A stretch of 64,000 bases of DNA from Planctomycetota bacterium (GCA_035384565.1 DAOOIT010000007.1:62001-126000); one strand, 5' to 3'; numbered from the stretch's first letter, positions 1-8,896 are shown. Numbers and translations are program-made. The notes: generated from the sequence alone by a model not told the origin.

Positions 1-86
1 AGAAGCGGTGCATCAGGGCGTCCTGTCCTGTGTGGGAAGGTCGCAGAAGCCCTTATTATAGCGCGGAAAGCCTAGGCTGTCGAGCC

Positions 87-1691
87 TCAGTCGCCCTCGG
101 CCGGAGCGGGCGGCGGCGCATCCACGACCACGGTCCCTGCCAACAGGTCGCCGACTCGCCGGCCCGTCCGCGTGAGAAGGACACACAGCGAGCCAACCAG
201 GTAGGCGGCGGGCACGAGGAACGGCCAGGGCCGAAGCAGGTTGCGCAGGACCACGCGCCCGAGAGCGGCGCGGCGCCCATCGGCCCCAATCACCAGAATG
301 CCCAGAAGCAGTTTCCCAAAGCTCTGCCCGGAGAGGCTCTCGCTCACGACGAAGTACGTGAAGAAGATGCCTGAACAGATGCTCAACGTGGTGATCAGGC
401 CGCCGGCGTCGGCATCGAGCGAACCGTCCCCCTGCCCCACCCAGCCCAGCGCCGCTGAGCACAGGAGCAAGGCGATCAGGAAGTCCACCAACTGCGCCGC
501 CACACGGCGAGTCCAGGTGGCTACCCGCACGTCGGCGCCTGCCAGACGCAGCGTGCCTTGTGGCCTCGCCCGCGCCCAGAAGGCTGCCCACCCCACCATG
601 GGCAGCAACACGAAGCTCAGCGCAACGTTACCCAGCAGCCACCAGAAGAGGTAGGTGGGCCAGGGGGAGAGGCGCAGAAGAGTCTCGGCCTCGCGCCATT
701 GGCCCGCCACCCATTGGTGAGCCACCACACGGTCCATGCAGGCGCGGAATACGAAGAGCGAGCCGCCGAATGAGATGGCGTCTATGTCGAGCGTCCAGTC
801 CAGCCATCGGCGGTCGGCAGCGCCGGGGATGGGGATGGGCGCACTCCATTGGCCACCGGCCGCGGTGAGGGCCACCAGGGGCCGTTCCGCCTTGAGGCGC
901 TGGCCACGCGCCTTGCAGATGACCCAGATACTGCCTCCGTGACTGGCGACGGCGTAGTCGCTGTTCGGGTAGGGAACCGGCACCGAGCGGGGCGTGCCCC
1001 ACGCATCGCCATCGAAGGTCGCATGCCAGACCTCGTTCCCTCGGCCCCCGGGCGCGGGCTGGTGCCAGAAAACCATCGCGGTCCCCTCTCCGGACAGCGC
1101 CGCCACGTCGCTGGCGGCGACGCCGAGCGCGAGGGGCTGGCCCAGCACGGCGGGGCTGGCTGGCCGCCGGCCAGGCGGCGTGGGCGTGAGGCGCGCAGCG
1201 CGGACCCGGCCCTTCCCGTCCACCGCCTCGACACCGAAGACCCACAGGTCGCCGCCCACCGGACAGGCCGCCTCGGGCGGCCATGCCAGGGGCCAGGCGC
1301 ACGACTGCCACGCGCTCTTGTGCCCCCCGCCGGCCCCCAACGCGGGGAAGATCGCCTCCGCCCGCCAGTTGGGGGCCCGGTAGATGGAGTAGTTGTCGCC
1401 GCGGAAGACATAGAGGCTGTCGTGGAGGAACGCCACGCAGCGATGGCCGCCGTAGAGGCGCTCCTCGGCGAGCCAGCCCTGGCCGCTCACAAGCCGCCGG
1501 TAGCACGACGAGGGCGGCGCCTGAGGGTCCGTCTTGCGCTCGTAGAGCAGGTGCAGCACGCCGTCGCTCGCGGCCGACTTGACCCGCACGTGCCGCTCGA
1601 AGAGCTGGTCGAGCAAGCTGGGCTGCGCCGGCGCGCCGGGGGCCGCGCCCAGAAGCACGGCCAGCAGGAGGGACGAAAGGTGGCTTCTCAC
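87..1691 (-). CDS. Exported RDD-family membrane protein
   Basis: About 534 residues from a GTG start at 1691, chosen because a signal peptide (SHLSSLLLAVLLGAAPGAPA) begins there and the codon lies 8 bases after the fabG stop; the frame is open to 1757 but that part overlaps fabG. The large N-terminal part looks extracytoplasmic, with repeated short tryptophan/glycine strands suggestive of a beta-propeller-like fold, without a recognised enzyme motif. A membrane segment near residue 350 precedes a C-terminal RDD domain: Arg/Asp in RRVAAQLVDF, further hydrophobic segments, and the late Asp in RVGDLLAGTVVV. RDD proteins are small polytopic proteins of unclear or transport function. It is the last gene of the 7372-87 minus-strand run. 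The family call is firm; the function is unknown. Confidence 0.8.
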   Translation of the reverse strand: MRSHLSSLLLAVLLGAAPGAPAQPSLLDQLFERHVRVKSAASDGVLHLLYERKTDPQAPPSSCYRRLVSGQGWLAEERLYGGHRCVAFLHDSLYVFRGDNYSIYRAPNWRAEAIFPALGAGGGHKSAWQSCAWPLAWPPEAACPVGGDLWVFGVEAVDGKGRVRAARLTPTPPGRRPASPAVLGQPLALGVAASDVAALSGEGTAMVFWHQPAPGGRGNEVWHATFDGDAWGTPRSVPVPYPNSDYAVASHGGSIWVICKARGQRLKAERPLVALTAAGGQWSAPIPIPGAADRRWLDWTLDIDAISFGGSLFVFRACMDRVVAHQWVAGQWREAETLLRLSPWPTYLFWWLLGNVALSFVLLPMVGWAAFWARARPQGTLRLAGADVRVATWTRRVAAQLVDFLIALLLCSAALGWVGQGDGSLDADAGGLITTLSICSGIFFTYFVVSESLSGQSFGKLLLGILVIGADGRRAALGRVVLRNLLRPWPFLVPAAYLVGSLCVLLTRTGRRVGDLLAGTVVVDAPPPAPAEGD

Positions 1692-1698
1692 GGCAGTC

Positions 1699-2442
1699 CT
1701 AGAGATTGAGCCCGCCGTCCACGCAGAACACTTGCCCCGTGATGTAGCGGGCGGCATCGCTGGCCAGGAAGGCGGCCAGGCCGGCCACGTCGTCCGGCTG
1801 CCCGAAGCGCTGGAGCGGGATGAGGCTGAGGAGCGCGGCTCGCTTGGCCTCGGGCAGGCCGCTCGTCAGGTCCGTCTCGATAATACCGGGGGCGATGGCG
1901 TTCACGGTAACTCCGTGGGGCGCCAGCTCGCGCGCCGCTGCGCGGGTGAGGCCGAGCAGGCCGGCCTTGGCCGAGCAGTAGTTGGCCCGCTGCATGTCGC
2001 CCAGCAGGGCTGCGTCGGACGAAATGTTGAGGATGCGGCCCCACTTCCCCCGCGTCATCTGCCGCGAGGCGGCCTTGGTGCACAGGAACGCGCCCTTGAG
2101 CGAGGTGTCCACCACGTCGTCCCATTCGCTCTCGCTCATGAAGGCCAGGAAGTTGTCGCGCACGATGCCCGCGTTGTTCACGAGAATGTGCACGCCGCCC
2201 AGGGCGGCCTTAGCCTGCTCGAACAGGGCTTTCACCTGGTCGGGCTGACGAACGTCGGCCTGCACGCTGACAGCCTGGCGCCCGAGCGCCGTGATCGCCG
2301 CGACTACCTCCGCCGCGGCGTCGGAGCGCTCGCGGCAGTTGACCACCACGTTCGCTCCGTCGCGGGCCAGGGCGAGCGCGATGGCGCGGCCTATGCCGCG
2401 GGATGCGCCGGTCACCAACGCAACCTTTCCGTCAAGTCCCAC
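1699..2442 (-). CDS. fabG: 3-oxoacyl-[acyl-carrier-protein] reductase (SDR)
   Basis: 247 residues, the usual FabG length. The cofactor loop TGASRGIG is at residues 12-19, NNAG near residue 90, and the catalytic Ser, Tyr and Lys lie in NISSDAALLG and YCSAKAG. The C-terminal GQVFCVDGGLNL is typical of FabG. It reduces 3-oxoacyl-ACP with NADPH in fatty-acid elongation. The GTG start follows GGAG at about 7 bases. acpS lies 68 bases upstream on the same strand, which supports an acyl-carrier-protein role over a generic SDR dehydrogenase. The gap between the two genes holds a CGTGATRCG inverted repeat. Confidence 0.88.
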   Translation of the reverse strand: MGLDGKVALVTGASRGIGRAIALALARDGANVVVNCRERSDAAAEVVAAITALGRQAVSVQADVRQPDQVKALFEQAKAALGGVHILVNNAGIVRDNFLAFMSESEWDDVVDTSLKGAFLCTKAASRQMTRGKWGRILNISSDAALLGDMQRANYCSAKAGLLGLTRAAARELAPHGVTVNAIAPGIIETDLTSGLPEAKRAALLSLIPLQRFGQPDDVAGLAAFLASDAARYITGQVFCVDGGLNL

Positions 2443-2510
2443 GGTCGTCTCCGCTCAGAGCGCGTGATGCGCGATACGTGAGCAGGCAAGGCGGGAAACA
2501 GGCTCACGCG

Positions 2511-2903
2511 TCACGCATCCGGTCTTCCCTCCGCCACGGCGCTGGCCACGGCATAGCGCTCGGTGTGCGAGATGGAGATGTGGATGTTCTCAATGCCCAT
2601 CTCGTTGGCCCGAGCTAGCGCACCGCCGGTCAGGCGCACCGACGGCTCGCCGCCCGCGCCCAGCTCCACCTCGATGTCCTTCCAGCCGATGCCCTGCACC
2701 CAGCCGGTGCGGATGGCCTTGAGCACGGCCTCCTTGACCGCGAAGCGCCCGGCATAGTGCATGACGGGACGCGGGCGCTGGTCGCAGTAGGCCCGTTCGG
2801 CGGGAGTGAACACGCGATCGAGGAGCCGCTCGCCGCGGCGGACGATGGTTTCCTCCAGGCGGTCCACCTCCACAATGTCAATGCCGGTGCCGAGGATGGC
2901 CAC
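2511..2903 (-). CDS. acpS: Holo-[acyl-carrier-protein] synthase
   Basis: 130 residues. The AcpS signatures are present: GTGIDIVEVDRL at the N-terminus with the Mg-binding Asp, FAVKEAVLKA in the middle with the Glu-Ala pair, and HISISHTERYAVA near the C-terminus. It transfers 4'-phosphopantetheine from CoA to apo-ACP in the cytoplasm. It begins 9 bases after the stop of the upstream exported-protein gene and is followed by fabG, so it is almost certainly cotranscribed. The last codons (Pro-Asp-Ala-stop) come from one arm of a dispersed inverted repeat, so the repeat supplies the C-terminus. Confidence 0.93.
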   Translation of the reverse strand: MAILGTGIDIVEVDRLEETIVRRGERLLDRVFTPAERAYCDQRPRPVMHYAGRFAVKEAVLKAIRTGWVQGIGWKDIEVELGAGGEPSVRLTGGALARANEMGIENIHISISHTERYAVASAVAEGRPDA

Positions 2904-2912
2904 GGCCCGCTC

Positions 2913-5072
2913 CTACAGCTCGCCTGCTTTGCGCTGGCCCTTGAGGGCCTTGTCCACACGCTCCAGCGCCCGCTGGAAATCGGGCTCGGTCATCGCCTCC
3001 ACGTGGCCGTCGGCGAAGGCGACGGCCCGGCGGCCCTCCCGAAACGGCTGCCGCTCCCAAACGACTGGCGTGCCCGCCGCATCCTCGACCTCCGCGAGGC
3101 GGAGCTTGGCGCCCACCTGGCCGTCCAGGAAGTAGACGTAACTGCACGCCTTGCCCGCGACCTGTGGCGGGTCGGGGTCGTTGGGGGCCACGAGCATCGC
3201 GGGGTCCTGGATCAGCTTGGCGTCCAGCAACGCCGCGAGGTTCGTAGGCAGCGCGCCGCGGTCCTGCTCGTGTAGGATCAGGGCCATCGAGATCTGGCGC
3301 AAGTTGTTCATAGACACCGTGTTTCGCGCGGCGCCGCGAGCCGAGGCCACCGCCGGCAGCGCGAAACCCGCCCCCACGCCCAGGAGAAATGCCGCGGGGG
3401 CCGGCCCGATGGCGCTCAGGCCGATGGGCGAATGCGTCTCGCTGAAGATCGCCTGCTCCGTCGCATAGGAGTAGGAGATGGCGGGGAACATGTGCTTGCG
3501 GACCGTGCGAATGGAGGGCAGGTTCGCGAGATCAATCGGCACGGGGTTGCCGGGGATGGCGTGCACGAGGGTCAGGAGCGGCCCCAGGATGGCGTAGCCG
3601 GAGACGAATGCCTCGCCGAAGTCGGAGTAGGCGATGGAAGTGGCCTCCTGGGGCACCAGGGCCTGCATCTCGCGGAAGCCAGGGTCCTCGAGAATCGAGG
3701 GTTCGCCGGCGTCGAGGAACGCCAGGTAGTCTTTCAGGTGGATCGGCGAGAGGGCGAAGATCACACGCCCGTCGCGCCGCGCATAGCAGGGGGCCAGGGG
3801 CACGCCGATGCCGGGCGTCGCCAGGTAGCGGATGGTGTGCGCACCAAAGGCGATGGTGCGAAGCTCGGCCCCCGCCTCCTCGTCTTCGGCCTTGATGATG
3901 CGGTGGAGTTGGGCAACGAGCTTGGTCATGGCCCCATCGAATCGGTCGCCATCCTTCAGCCCCAACGACACGATGAGGGCCGGCAGCAGCGACTTGCCCG
4001 ACGTCGTGATGAGCGTCCCCGTGGCCAGCGACCCGAACAGGTCGTCGCGCACGTGGAAGCCGGCTTGCCTGTGGAACTCGGCGAGGGTTTCGTCCACCGC
4101 GCCGCGGCCCGCGGCTGCGCCGAACACCCCGATGGCCAAGTCGTACAGCTCCGCGGGACTGGTGCTGGTAATCCACGCGAGCCCGGCATCGCGCGGCGCC
4201 AGCTTGAGCAGCGAGCGGTCCACCGGCTGGCCCGCCAGCGTACGGAGAAGACCCTGCCGCTCGCCCGCCGTCTGGGCGAAGAAAGAGCCCACCAGGGCGC
4301 GGTCTTTGGCCCCCAGACGCACGCCAGCGGCCCGCAGGCCGTTGAGGCCCAGCGCGCCGAGGACTGCCCGGGCCTCCGGCGGCATCTCCGCGCCGAAGCG
4401 CTCCATCAGGGCTGCATGGTCGTAGAGCAGCAGGGCCACCGGCGAACCGCTCGAGGCCGCGGCCCCCCGGAAAGCCGCCTGATCGGCCAACTTGGGCGTG
4501 TTTGCGGCCAGGGCGCGCTCCAGCGCTGCCCGGGACGAGGAGAAGAAGAGGAACGAGTCGCGCAGGCCGAAGCACAGGCCGTCGGGGCCCGGGCCGAGCT
4601 GCGTGGCGTCGAGGCCAGCGATCTGGAGCTTCTGCGCGGCGAGGCCGACAGCGCCGCCCACCTGTACGAGGAAGGCACTCACCTGCTCCCGCGCGGGGCT
4701 CCCCGGCGCGCCGACCCTGGCCACGAACAACGCGGCCGGCGGCCCGCCCTGCCCTGGCGGCGGCATGAGCGCCAGCCCCACGCGGCAGCCGAGCAGCGGC
4801 CGGAGCAGCGCAGGGTTCACCCGCAGGAACGTCGCAAGAAGCTGATTGGCTCCCCCGATGGCCGTGTTCACCGAAGCGAGCCATTCGGCCACCTCGGGTT
4901 CCTTGAGCAGGGTGGCCAACGCCGTCTTCTCGATGTCGGGGTTGTCGCCGTAATAGCACAGCGTCACCATGGCGTCGGCGGGCAGATGGTGCTCGATGCT
5001 GGTCTCACCCGCAAGGGCCGAGACAGCGAGAGCAAGGGTCAGAAAGCACAGGAGTGGAACTCGGCGGGCCAT
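2913..5072 (-). CDS. Large exported protein with C-terminal pseudopilin-like module (paralogue 1)
   Basis: 719 residues from ATG 5072, preceded by AAGGAG at 7 bases; an in-frame ATG at 5105 would place non-signal sequence before the signal peptide. The signal peptide is RRVPLLCFLTLALAVSALAG. The body is a long alpha/beta region without catalytic motifs. Near residue 580 a hydrophobic stretch leads into SARGAARNTVSMNNLRQI, resembling the N-terminal helix of H-X9-DG/type II pseudopilin-like proteins, and RRAVAFADGHVEAM near the end is the matching C-terminal signature. It is a paralogue of the protein at 5156-7372, same length and order, clearly diverged. Probably periplasmic or surface-associated; the function is unknown. 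DUF3352-like is a possible family label, unverified. Confidence 0.72.
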   Translation of the reverse strand: MARRVPLLCFLTLALAVSALAGETSIEHHLPADAMVTLCYYGDNPDIEKTALATLLKEPEVAEWLASVNTAIGGANQLLATFLRVNPALLRPLLGCRVGLALMPPPGQGGPPAALFVARVGAPGSPAREQVSAFLVQVGGAVGLAAQKLQIAGLDATQLGPGPDGLCFGLRDSFLFFSSSRAALERALAANTPKLADQAAFRGAAASSGSPVALLLYDHAALMERFGAEMPPEARAVLGALGLNGLRAAGVRLGAKDRALVGSFFAQTAGERQGLLRTLAGQPVDRSLLKLAPRDAGLAWITSTSPAELYDLAIGVFGAAAGRGAVDETLAEFHRQAGFHVRDDLFGSLATGTLITTSGKSLLPALIVSLGLKDGDRFDGAMTKLVAQLHRIIKAEDEEAGAELRTIAFGAHTIRYLATPGIGVPLAPCYARRDGRVIFALSPIHLKDYLAFLDAGEPSILEDPGFREMQALVPQEATSIAYSDFGEAFVSGYAILGPLLTLVHAIPGNPVPIDLANLPSIRTVRKHMFPAISYSYATEQAIFSETHSPIGLSAIGPAPAAFLLGVGAGFALPAVASARGAARNTVSMNNLRQISMALILHEQDRGALPTNLAALLDAKLIQDPAMLVAPNDPDPPQVAGKACSYVYFLDGQVGAKLRLAEVEDAAGTPVVWERQPFREGRRAVAFADGHVEAMTEPDFQRALERVDKALKGQRKAGEL

Positions 5073-5124
5073 TGGTGGCTCCTTGCAGCAATTGTGGCGG
5101 GCCACGCCCGGCCCGCGAGAGACG

Positions 5125-5153
5125 CGGGGCAGAGACGCCCCGCCTACGGAACC
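5125..5153. repeat. Palindromic repeat, GGGGC-AGNGAC-GCCCC family, copy 1
   Basis: Stem GCGGGGC/GCCCCGC around AGAGAC, followed by CTAC. The same unit recurs between genes at 39482-39507 and, in reverse complement, inside argS at 13045-13070. It sits between the two paralogous exported-protein genes and could act as an intercistronic hairpin. Confidence 0.7.
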
Positions 5154-5155
5154 GC

Positions 5156-7372
5156 CTAGAACTCGCCCTTGGCGGGGCCGGCTTTGGGTGGCGGAGCCTG
5201 CTTCGCCCGCTGCTTCACCTCGTCATCGAGCCGCCGCAATTCGTCTTGGAAGCGGGCCTCGTCCACGACCTCCACGTGGGAGTCGAAGAAGAGGATGCTC
5301 CGGCGCCCCTCGGTGAACGGCTTGCGGTCCCACGCCATGATCACGTTGGGTGGAAAGTCGTCCATGAAGCGATGGTTGGGGTGCTTCTCGAAGCAGCTCA
5401 CGTAGCTGCATGGCACGCCGTTGGGGAGCTTGGGCGGGTCGTCGTCGAGGGGGGAGACGAGGAACTCCTTCTCGATGATCTTCTTGTCCACCAGCTCGGC
5501 CAGGCTCTTCGGGTACCAGCGGTTGTCGCCGTGCTCGTTCAGGTAGGTGGCGCAGCCGAGGGCAATCTGGTTGAGGTTGTTGCGGTCTCGAATGAGGCGC
5601 GCCTCGGTGCGCGCCGTGGTGAGGGCGGGCAGCGTGATGCCCGCGGCGACGGCAGCGGCCCCCGCGGGCAGGAGCGTGGGGCTGAACACGTCGAGGCCCT
5701 CGCCCTGCACCTCGGCCCGCAGGCGGCCGTTCTCGAAGGCGGTGTAGGCGATCGATCCGCGGCTGTAGCGGCGGATGACGCGCGACGAGGGCATGTTGGC
5801 CAGGTCGAGCGCGGGCTTGAAGTCGGCCGCCATCTGGGCGAGCATCAGGAAGGGCGCCAGGGTGTTGTACAGGCCTTCCATCGTGTCGGGCCAGTAGCCG
5901 TAGGCCACGGAGGTCGCGCCCTTTGGCACAAGCGGGGCAAGCCGCTGGTACTCGGGGCTGTCGAGGATCGTCGGCCTCTTGTCGGCCAGGAAATCCAGGT
6001 ACGCCTTCAGATGCAATGGGTGCGAGGCGAAGACGAATGTGTCGCCCAGGCTAGCGTAGCAGGGGGTCCAGCCGGGCATCATCAGCGCGGGCCGGCCCGC
6101 CATCCACAGGTAGCGGCAACTGGTGCCGCGGTACTGGAAGGCTTTCAGATCGGTGCGCACAGCGCCCACGTCGGGCAGGCCCATCAACAGGAGGTCGAGA
6201 CGCGCGACGAGCTGGGCGATGGCCTTGTCGAGGGCCACGCCGTCGCGCACGCGCTGGACGAGCACGTTGCAGCCCACCCACGCCCCCTCGTTCCACGACA
6301 GGGCGAGCGTGCCGCTGCCGAGCGGAGCCAGCAGGCCGTCGCGAAGCTTGATGCCGGCCTTTTGCTCGAGGGCGGCTAGCCCCTGGCGTCCGTCCGCGGC
6401 GGCCTGCGCGTCCACGCGGGCGATCATCGCCCAGATCTCGTCCCAGAGCCACGTGAAGTCCGACGATGCAAGCCAGAAGAGCGTGGCTTCGCGCGGCACC
6501 ATCTTGAGCAGGGCGGGGTCGAACGGGGGCGCCTCGGCCAGGCCTTTGAGCAGGCCCGGCTGCTTTGCGGCGTCGGGCATGTCGAGGGCGAAGCTCGTCA
6601 CCAGCCGCTTGTCGCGGGGCACAAAGGCCAGTTCCGCCGCATTCACGGCGTTGAGGCCGAGCGCGCCGAGCACGCGCCTCGCCTCGGCGTCCATCTGCGC
6701 GCCAAAGGCCTTGAGCATGACCTGGTGGTCGTAGCGCACGCGCAGCGCCGCCCGCTCGCCGCCGGCGGGTCCAGGGGCCTTCGGGGCGGCGGGGTCGAGC
6801 GCCTTGCGCAACAGCTCCTCGCCGTCGCAGGCGACGAGGAAAGGTCCGTCGAAGACGAATGCGTTCGGCTGCCCCTTCCTGTCCACGTAGCACGTGGCCT
6901 GGAGCGCCCCGATCGCCACCTGGCGCGCCGTGTCGGGCTTGGCCTTGGCCAGCACCTGCTTGAGGAACTCCTCGGCCTGGCGGCGCGTGGCGGCCTCCCC
7001 TGTGCCCACGTTGGCGACGAGCGCAATGTCGGGTTCGTCGCGCCCCGCGCGCGGCGCCAGGAGGGCCAGGGCGCACTCGCACCCCGACAGCCACCGCACG
7101 AGCAGTTCGGGATCGGCCTCGTCGTTCCTCCGCATCTCTTCGAGAATCTTGTCGTAAAGCGGCTTGAGCTTCTCAAGAGCGGCCTTTACCTCAGGCTCCT
7201 GGAAGAAGGCATGGAGCGGCGTCTCGCGCACGCCCGGGTGCGTGCCGTCGTAGTGAATCACGAGCCAGGCCTCGGCCGGCAGGTAGCTCGTGAGGTCCCG
7301 TTCGGCCCCGAACGCCGCGCCTAGCCCCAGCAGCAACACGAGCGACCTGACACACAGGCGGCCTGGCTTCAT
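5156..7372 (-). CDS. Large exported protein with C-terminal pseudopilin-like module (paralogue 2)
   Basis: 738 residues with signal peptide KPGRLCVRSLVLLLGLGAAF. The layout equals the 2913-5072 protein: exported N-terminus beginning with LPAEAWLVIHYDG (the paralogue has LPADAMVTLCYYG), a long alpha/beta body, then TEARLIRDRNNLNQIALG and RRSILFFDSHVEVV, the pseudopilin-like module. The tail is charged and rich in Lys and Pro. It is first in the 7372-87 run, with a good promoter at 7421-7449. The two genes are separated by 83 bases containing a palindromic repeat. Tandem duplication followed by divergence is the simplest reading. No enzymatic residues are recognised. Confidence 0.72.
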   Translation of the reverse strand: MKPGRLCVRSLVLLLGLGAAFGAERDLTSYLPAEAWLVIHYDGTHPGVRETPLHAFFQEPEVKAALEKLKPLYDKILEEMRRNDEADPELLVRWLSGCECALALLAPRAGRDEPDIALVANVGTGEAATRRQAEEFLKQVLAKAKPDTARQVAIGALQATCYVDRKGQPNAFVFDGPFLVACDGEELLRKALDPAAPKAPGPAGGERAALRVRYDHQVMLKAFGAQMDAEARRVLGALGLNAVNAAELAFVPRDKRLVTSFALDMPDAAKQPGLLKGLAEAPPFDPALLKMVPREATLFWLASSDFTWLWDEIWAMIARVDAQAAADGRQGLAALEQKAGIKLRDGLLAPLGSGTLALSWNEGAWVGCNVLVQRVRDGVALDKAIAQLVARLDLLLMGLPDVGAVRTDLKAFQYRGTSCRYLWMAGRPALMMPGWTPCYASLGDTFVFASHPLHLKAYLDFLADKRPTILDSPEYQRLAPLVPKGATSVAYGYWPDTMEGLYNTLAPFLMLAQMAADFKPALDLANMPSSRVIRRYSRGSIAYTAFENGRLRAEVQGEGLDVFSPTLLPAGAAAVAAGITLPALTTARTEARLIRDRNNLNQIALGCATYLNEHGDNRWYPKSLAELVDKKIIEKEFLVSPLDDDPPKLPNGVPCSYVSCFEKHPNHRFMDDFPPNVIMAWDRKPFTEGRRSILFFDSHVEVVDEARFQDELRRLDDEVKQRAKQAPPPKAGPAKGEF

Positions 7373-7420
7373 CGGTGGGCCTCGCAGTCGGGGAATGGGG
7401 CATCGGAATGTTACACAGGG

Positions 7421-7449
7421 ATTCTACCGCGTGGCCCCTGGCGCGTCAA
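7421..7449 (-). promoter_or_regulatory. Sigma70-like promoter for the 7372-87 operon
   Basis: Minus-strand TTGACG, 17 bases, TAGAAT. The predicted start near 7414 leaves a leader of about 40 bases before ATG 7372. It overlaps the divergent promoter of the M42 peptidase gene. Confidence 0.75.
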
Positions 7450-7467
7450 TCCCGCAGCGGATATAAT
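7439..7467 (+). promoter_or_regulatory. Probable promoter for the M42 peptidase
   Basis: Perfect TATAAT at 7462-7467 with a weak -35 (TGGCGC) 17 bases upstream, overlapping the divergent promoter at 7421-7449. It predicts a leader of about 130 bases containing the inverted repeat at 7504-7578. Confidence 0.55.
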
Positions 7468-7503
7468 CCCCCTTGGCCATAGTGCGGGCGTTGTCGCCTC
7501 CAC

Positions 7504-7578
7504 TCGTAGTGCCGGCTTCAGCCCGTATCCGTCGAATGCCAGAACGAAGCCAGATACGGCCTGAAGGCCGCACTACGA
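7504..7578. repeat. Imperfect 26-bp inverted repeat in the M42 gene leader
   Basis: Arms 7504-7529 and 7553-7578 match at about 22 of 26 positions around a 23-base loop (left arm begins TCGTAGTGCCGGCTTCAG). It would form a strong hairpin in the leader of the M42 peptidase mRNA, or represents another intergenic palindromic repeat. Confidence 0.65.
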
Positions 7579-7605
7579 ACCAGGAACCGCATTCAGGGGA
7601 AAGCC

Positions 7606-8685
7606 ATGGACCCTCAGACGCTCGACCTGCTCAAGGAACTCACCGAGGCGCCCGGCCTGCCGGGCCACGAGGAGGCGGTCCGCCAGATCGTCGCCCGCCG
7701 CGTTGAGGGCCTCGCCGACGTGAGCTACGACCGCATGGGCAACATCGTGTGCAAGAAAACGGGCGACCCCGCCGGCCCGCGCGTGATGCTGCCCGGCCAC
7801 ATGGACGAGATCGGCTTCGTCGTCAGCGGCATCACCGACGAAGGCTACCTGCGCTTCTCCGCCCTCGGCGGCTGGTGGGACCACGTGATCCTCGCCCAGC
7901 GCGTCACCGTCCACTCCTCCAAAGGCGCCTACCCCGGCATCATCGGCTCCAAGGCCCCCCACGTGCTCACCCCGGAGGAACGGCAGAAATTCGTCAAGCG
8001 GGAAGACATGTTCGTGGACGTCGGGGCGAAGGACAAGAAGGACGCGACGAAGAAGCTCGGCATCCGTGTGGGCGATCCGGTGGTGCCCATCTGCCCCTTC
8101 GGCACGATGCATAACAAGAAACTCCTCCTCGGCAAGGCATTCGATGACCGCGTGGGCGTCGCCATGTTCATTGACACCCTCCGCAAGCTCGTGGGCGCGA
8201 AGCACCCCAACACCGTCTACGGCGTGGGCACGGTTCAGGAGGAGGTGGGCACGCGCGGCGCGCAGACCGCCGCCCACGCCGTCGAGCCCGACGTGTGCCT
8301 CGTCATGGAGGTCGGCATCGCCAGCGACACCCCCGGCTTCCCCAAGGAGGACAAGGAGAAGGGCACGCTCGGCAAGGGGCCCCAGATTTGCTTCCTCGAT
8401 GGCGGCATGATCCCCAACCTCAAGCTCCGCGACTTCCTGGTGGACCTGGCCGAGGAGAAGAAGATTCCCTACCAGATCTCCATGCTCAGCGGCGGCGCGA
8501 CGGACGGGCGGCCAATCCACATCCACGGCCTCGGCGTGCCCACCGTCTACATCGGCCTGGCCACCCGCTACATCCACAGCCCCGCCGGCGTCCTTCACAG
8601 CGACGACTACGACAACGCCGTCCGCTTGATCGTCGAGGCCGTCAAGCGCCTCGATGCCAAGACCGTGCGGACGTTCTATCCCTAA
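7606..8685 (+). CDS. M42-family metallo-aminopeptidase (tetrahedral peptidase type)
   Basis: 359 residues, full length for M42. The metal and catalytic signatures are in order: GHMDEIGF near residue 66, KAFDDRVGVA near 180, QEEVGTRGA near 213, GGATDGRPIHI near 299 and TRYIHSPAGV near 323. M42 enzymes are cytoplasmic dinuclear-zinc aminopeptidases (TET, PepA/FrvX/YsdC types) that trim peptides from proteolysis; some relatives have been called cellulases historically. It is monocistronic with a long hairpin-containing leader. The specific peptidase cannot be named from sequence alone. Confidence 0.88.
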   Translation: MDPQTLDLLKELTEAPGLPGHEEAVRQIVARRVEGLADVSYDRMGNIVCKKTGDPAGPRVMLPGHMDEIGFVVSGITDEGYLRFSALGGWWDHVILAQRVTVHSSKGAYPGIIGSKAPHVLTPEERQKFVKREDMFVDVGAKDKKDATKKLGIRVGDPVVPICPFGTMHNKKLLLGKAFDDRVGVAMFIDTLRKLVGAKHPNTVYGVGTVQEEVGTRGAQTAAHAVEPDVCLVMEVGIASDTPGFPKEDKEKGTLGKGPQICFLDGGMIPNLKLRDFLVDLAEEKKIPYQISMLSGGATDGRPIHIHGLGVPTVYIGLATRYIHSPAGVLHSDDYDNAVRLIVEAVKRLDAKTVRTFYP

Positions 8686-8724
8686 GCCAGCCCCGAGAAC
8701 GGCACGGTGTTGGGGATGGGTGTT

Positions 8725-8830
8725 CGGTGTGGGGGGCGAGACGAAGACGCATCTCGTCCCTACGCTCTGCGTGGGGACGGTCCGCCGACCGCTCCGCGGT
8801 CACCGGCATGGACGCGGAATGTCCCATTCA
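8725..8830. repeat. Palindrome-rich convergent intergenic segment
   Basis: Between the converging M42 and AAA+ genes. It contains GTCCCTACGCTCTGCGTG, a short stem-forming word, followed by ACCGCTCCGCGGTCACCGG. The translated word LVPTLCVGT occurs in many spurious planctomycete open frames, so this is likely a lineage-wide intergenic repeat; that link is from memory. No gene is seen here. Confidence 0.4.
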
Positions 8831-8896
8831 CCGCCCCATGCGGGCGCCGGGGCCAGGAGGCGAGGGGCTCGAGGACGGGAACGAGGCCGGGAGGCA

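Noticed and set aside
3432..5159. Long plus-strand open frame opposite the exported paralogue
   Set aside because: Composition is Arg/Gly/His-rich, without domain motifs, and it lies exactly antisense to a gene with a signal peptide, ribosome site and family motifs; a high-GC artefact.
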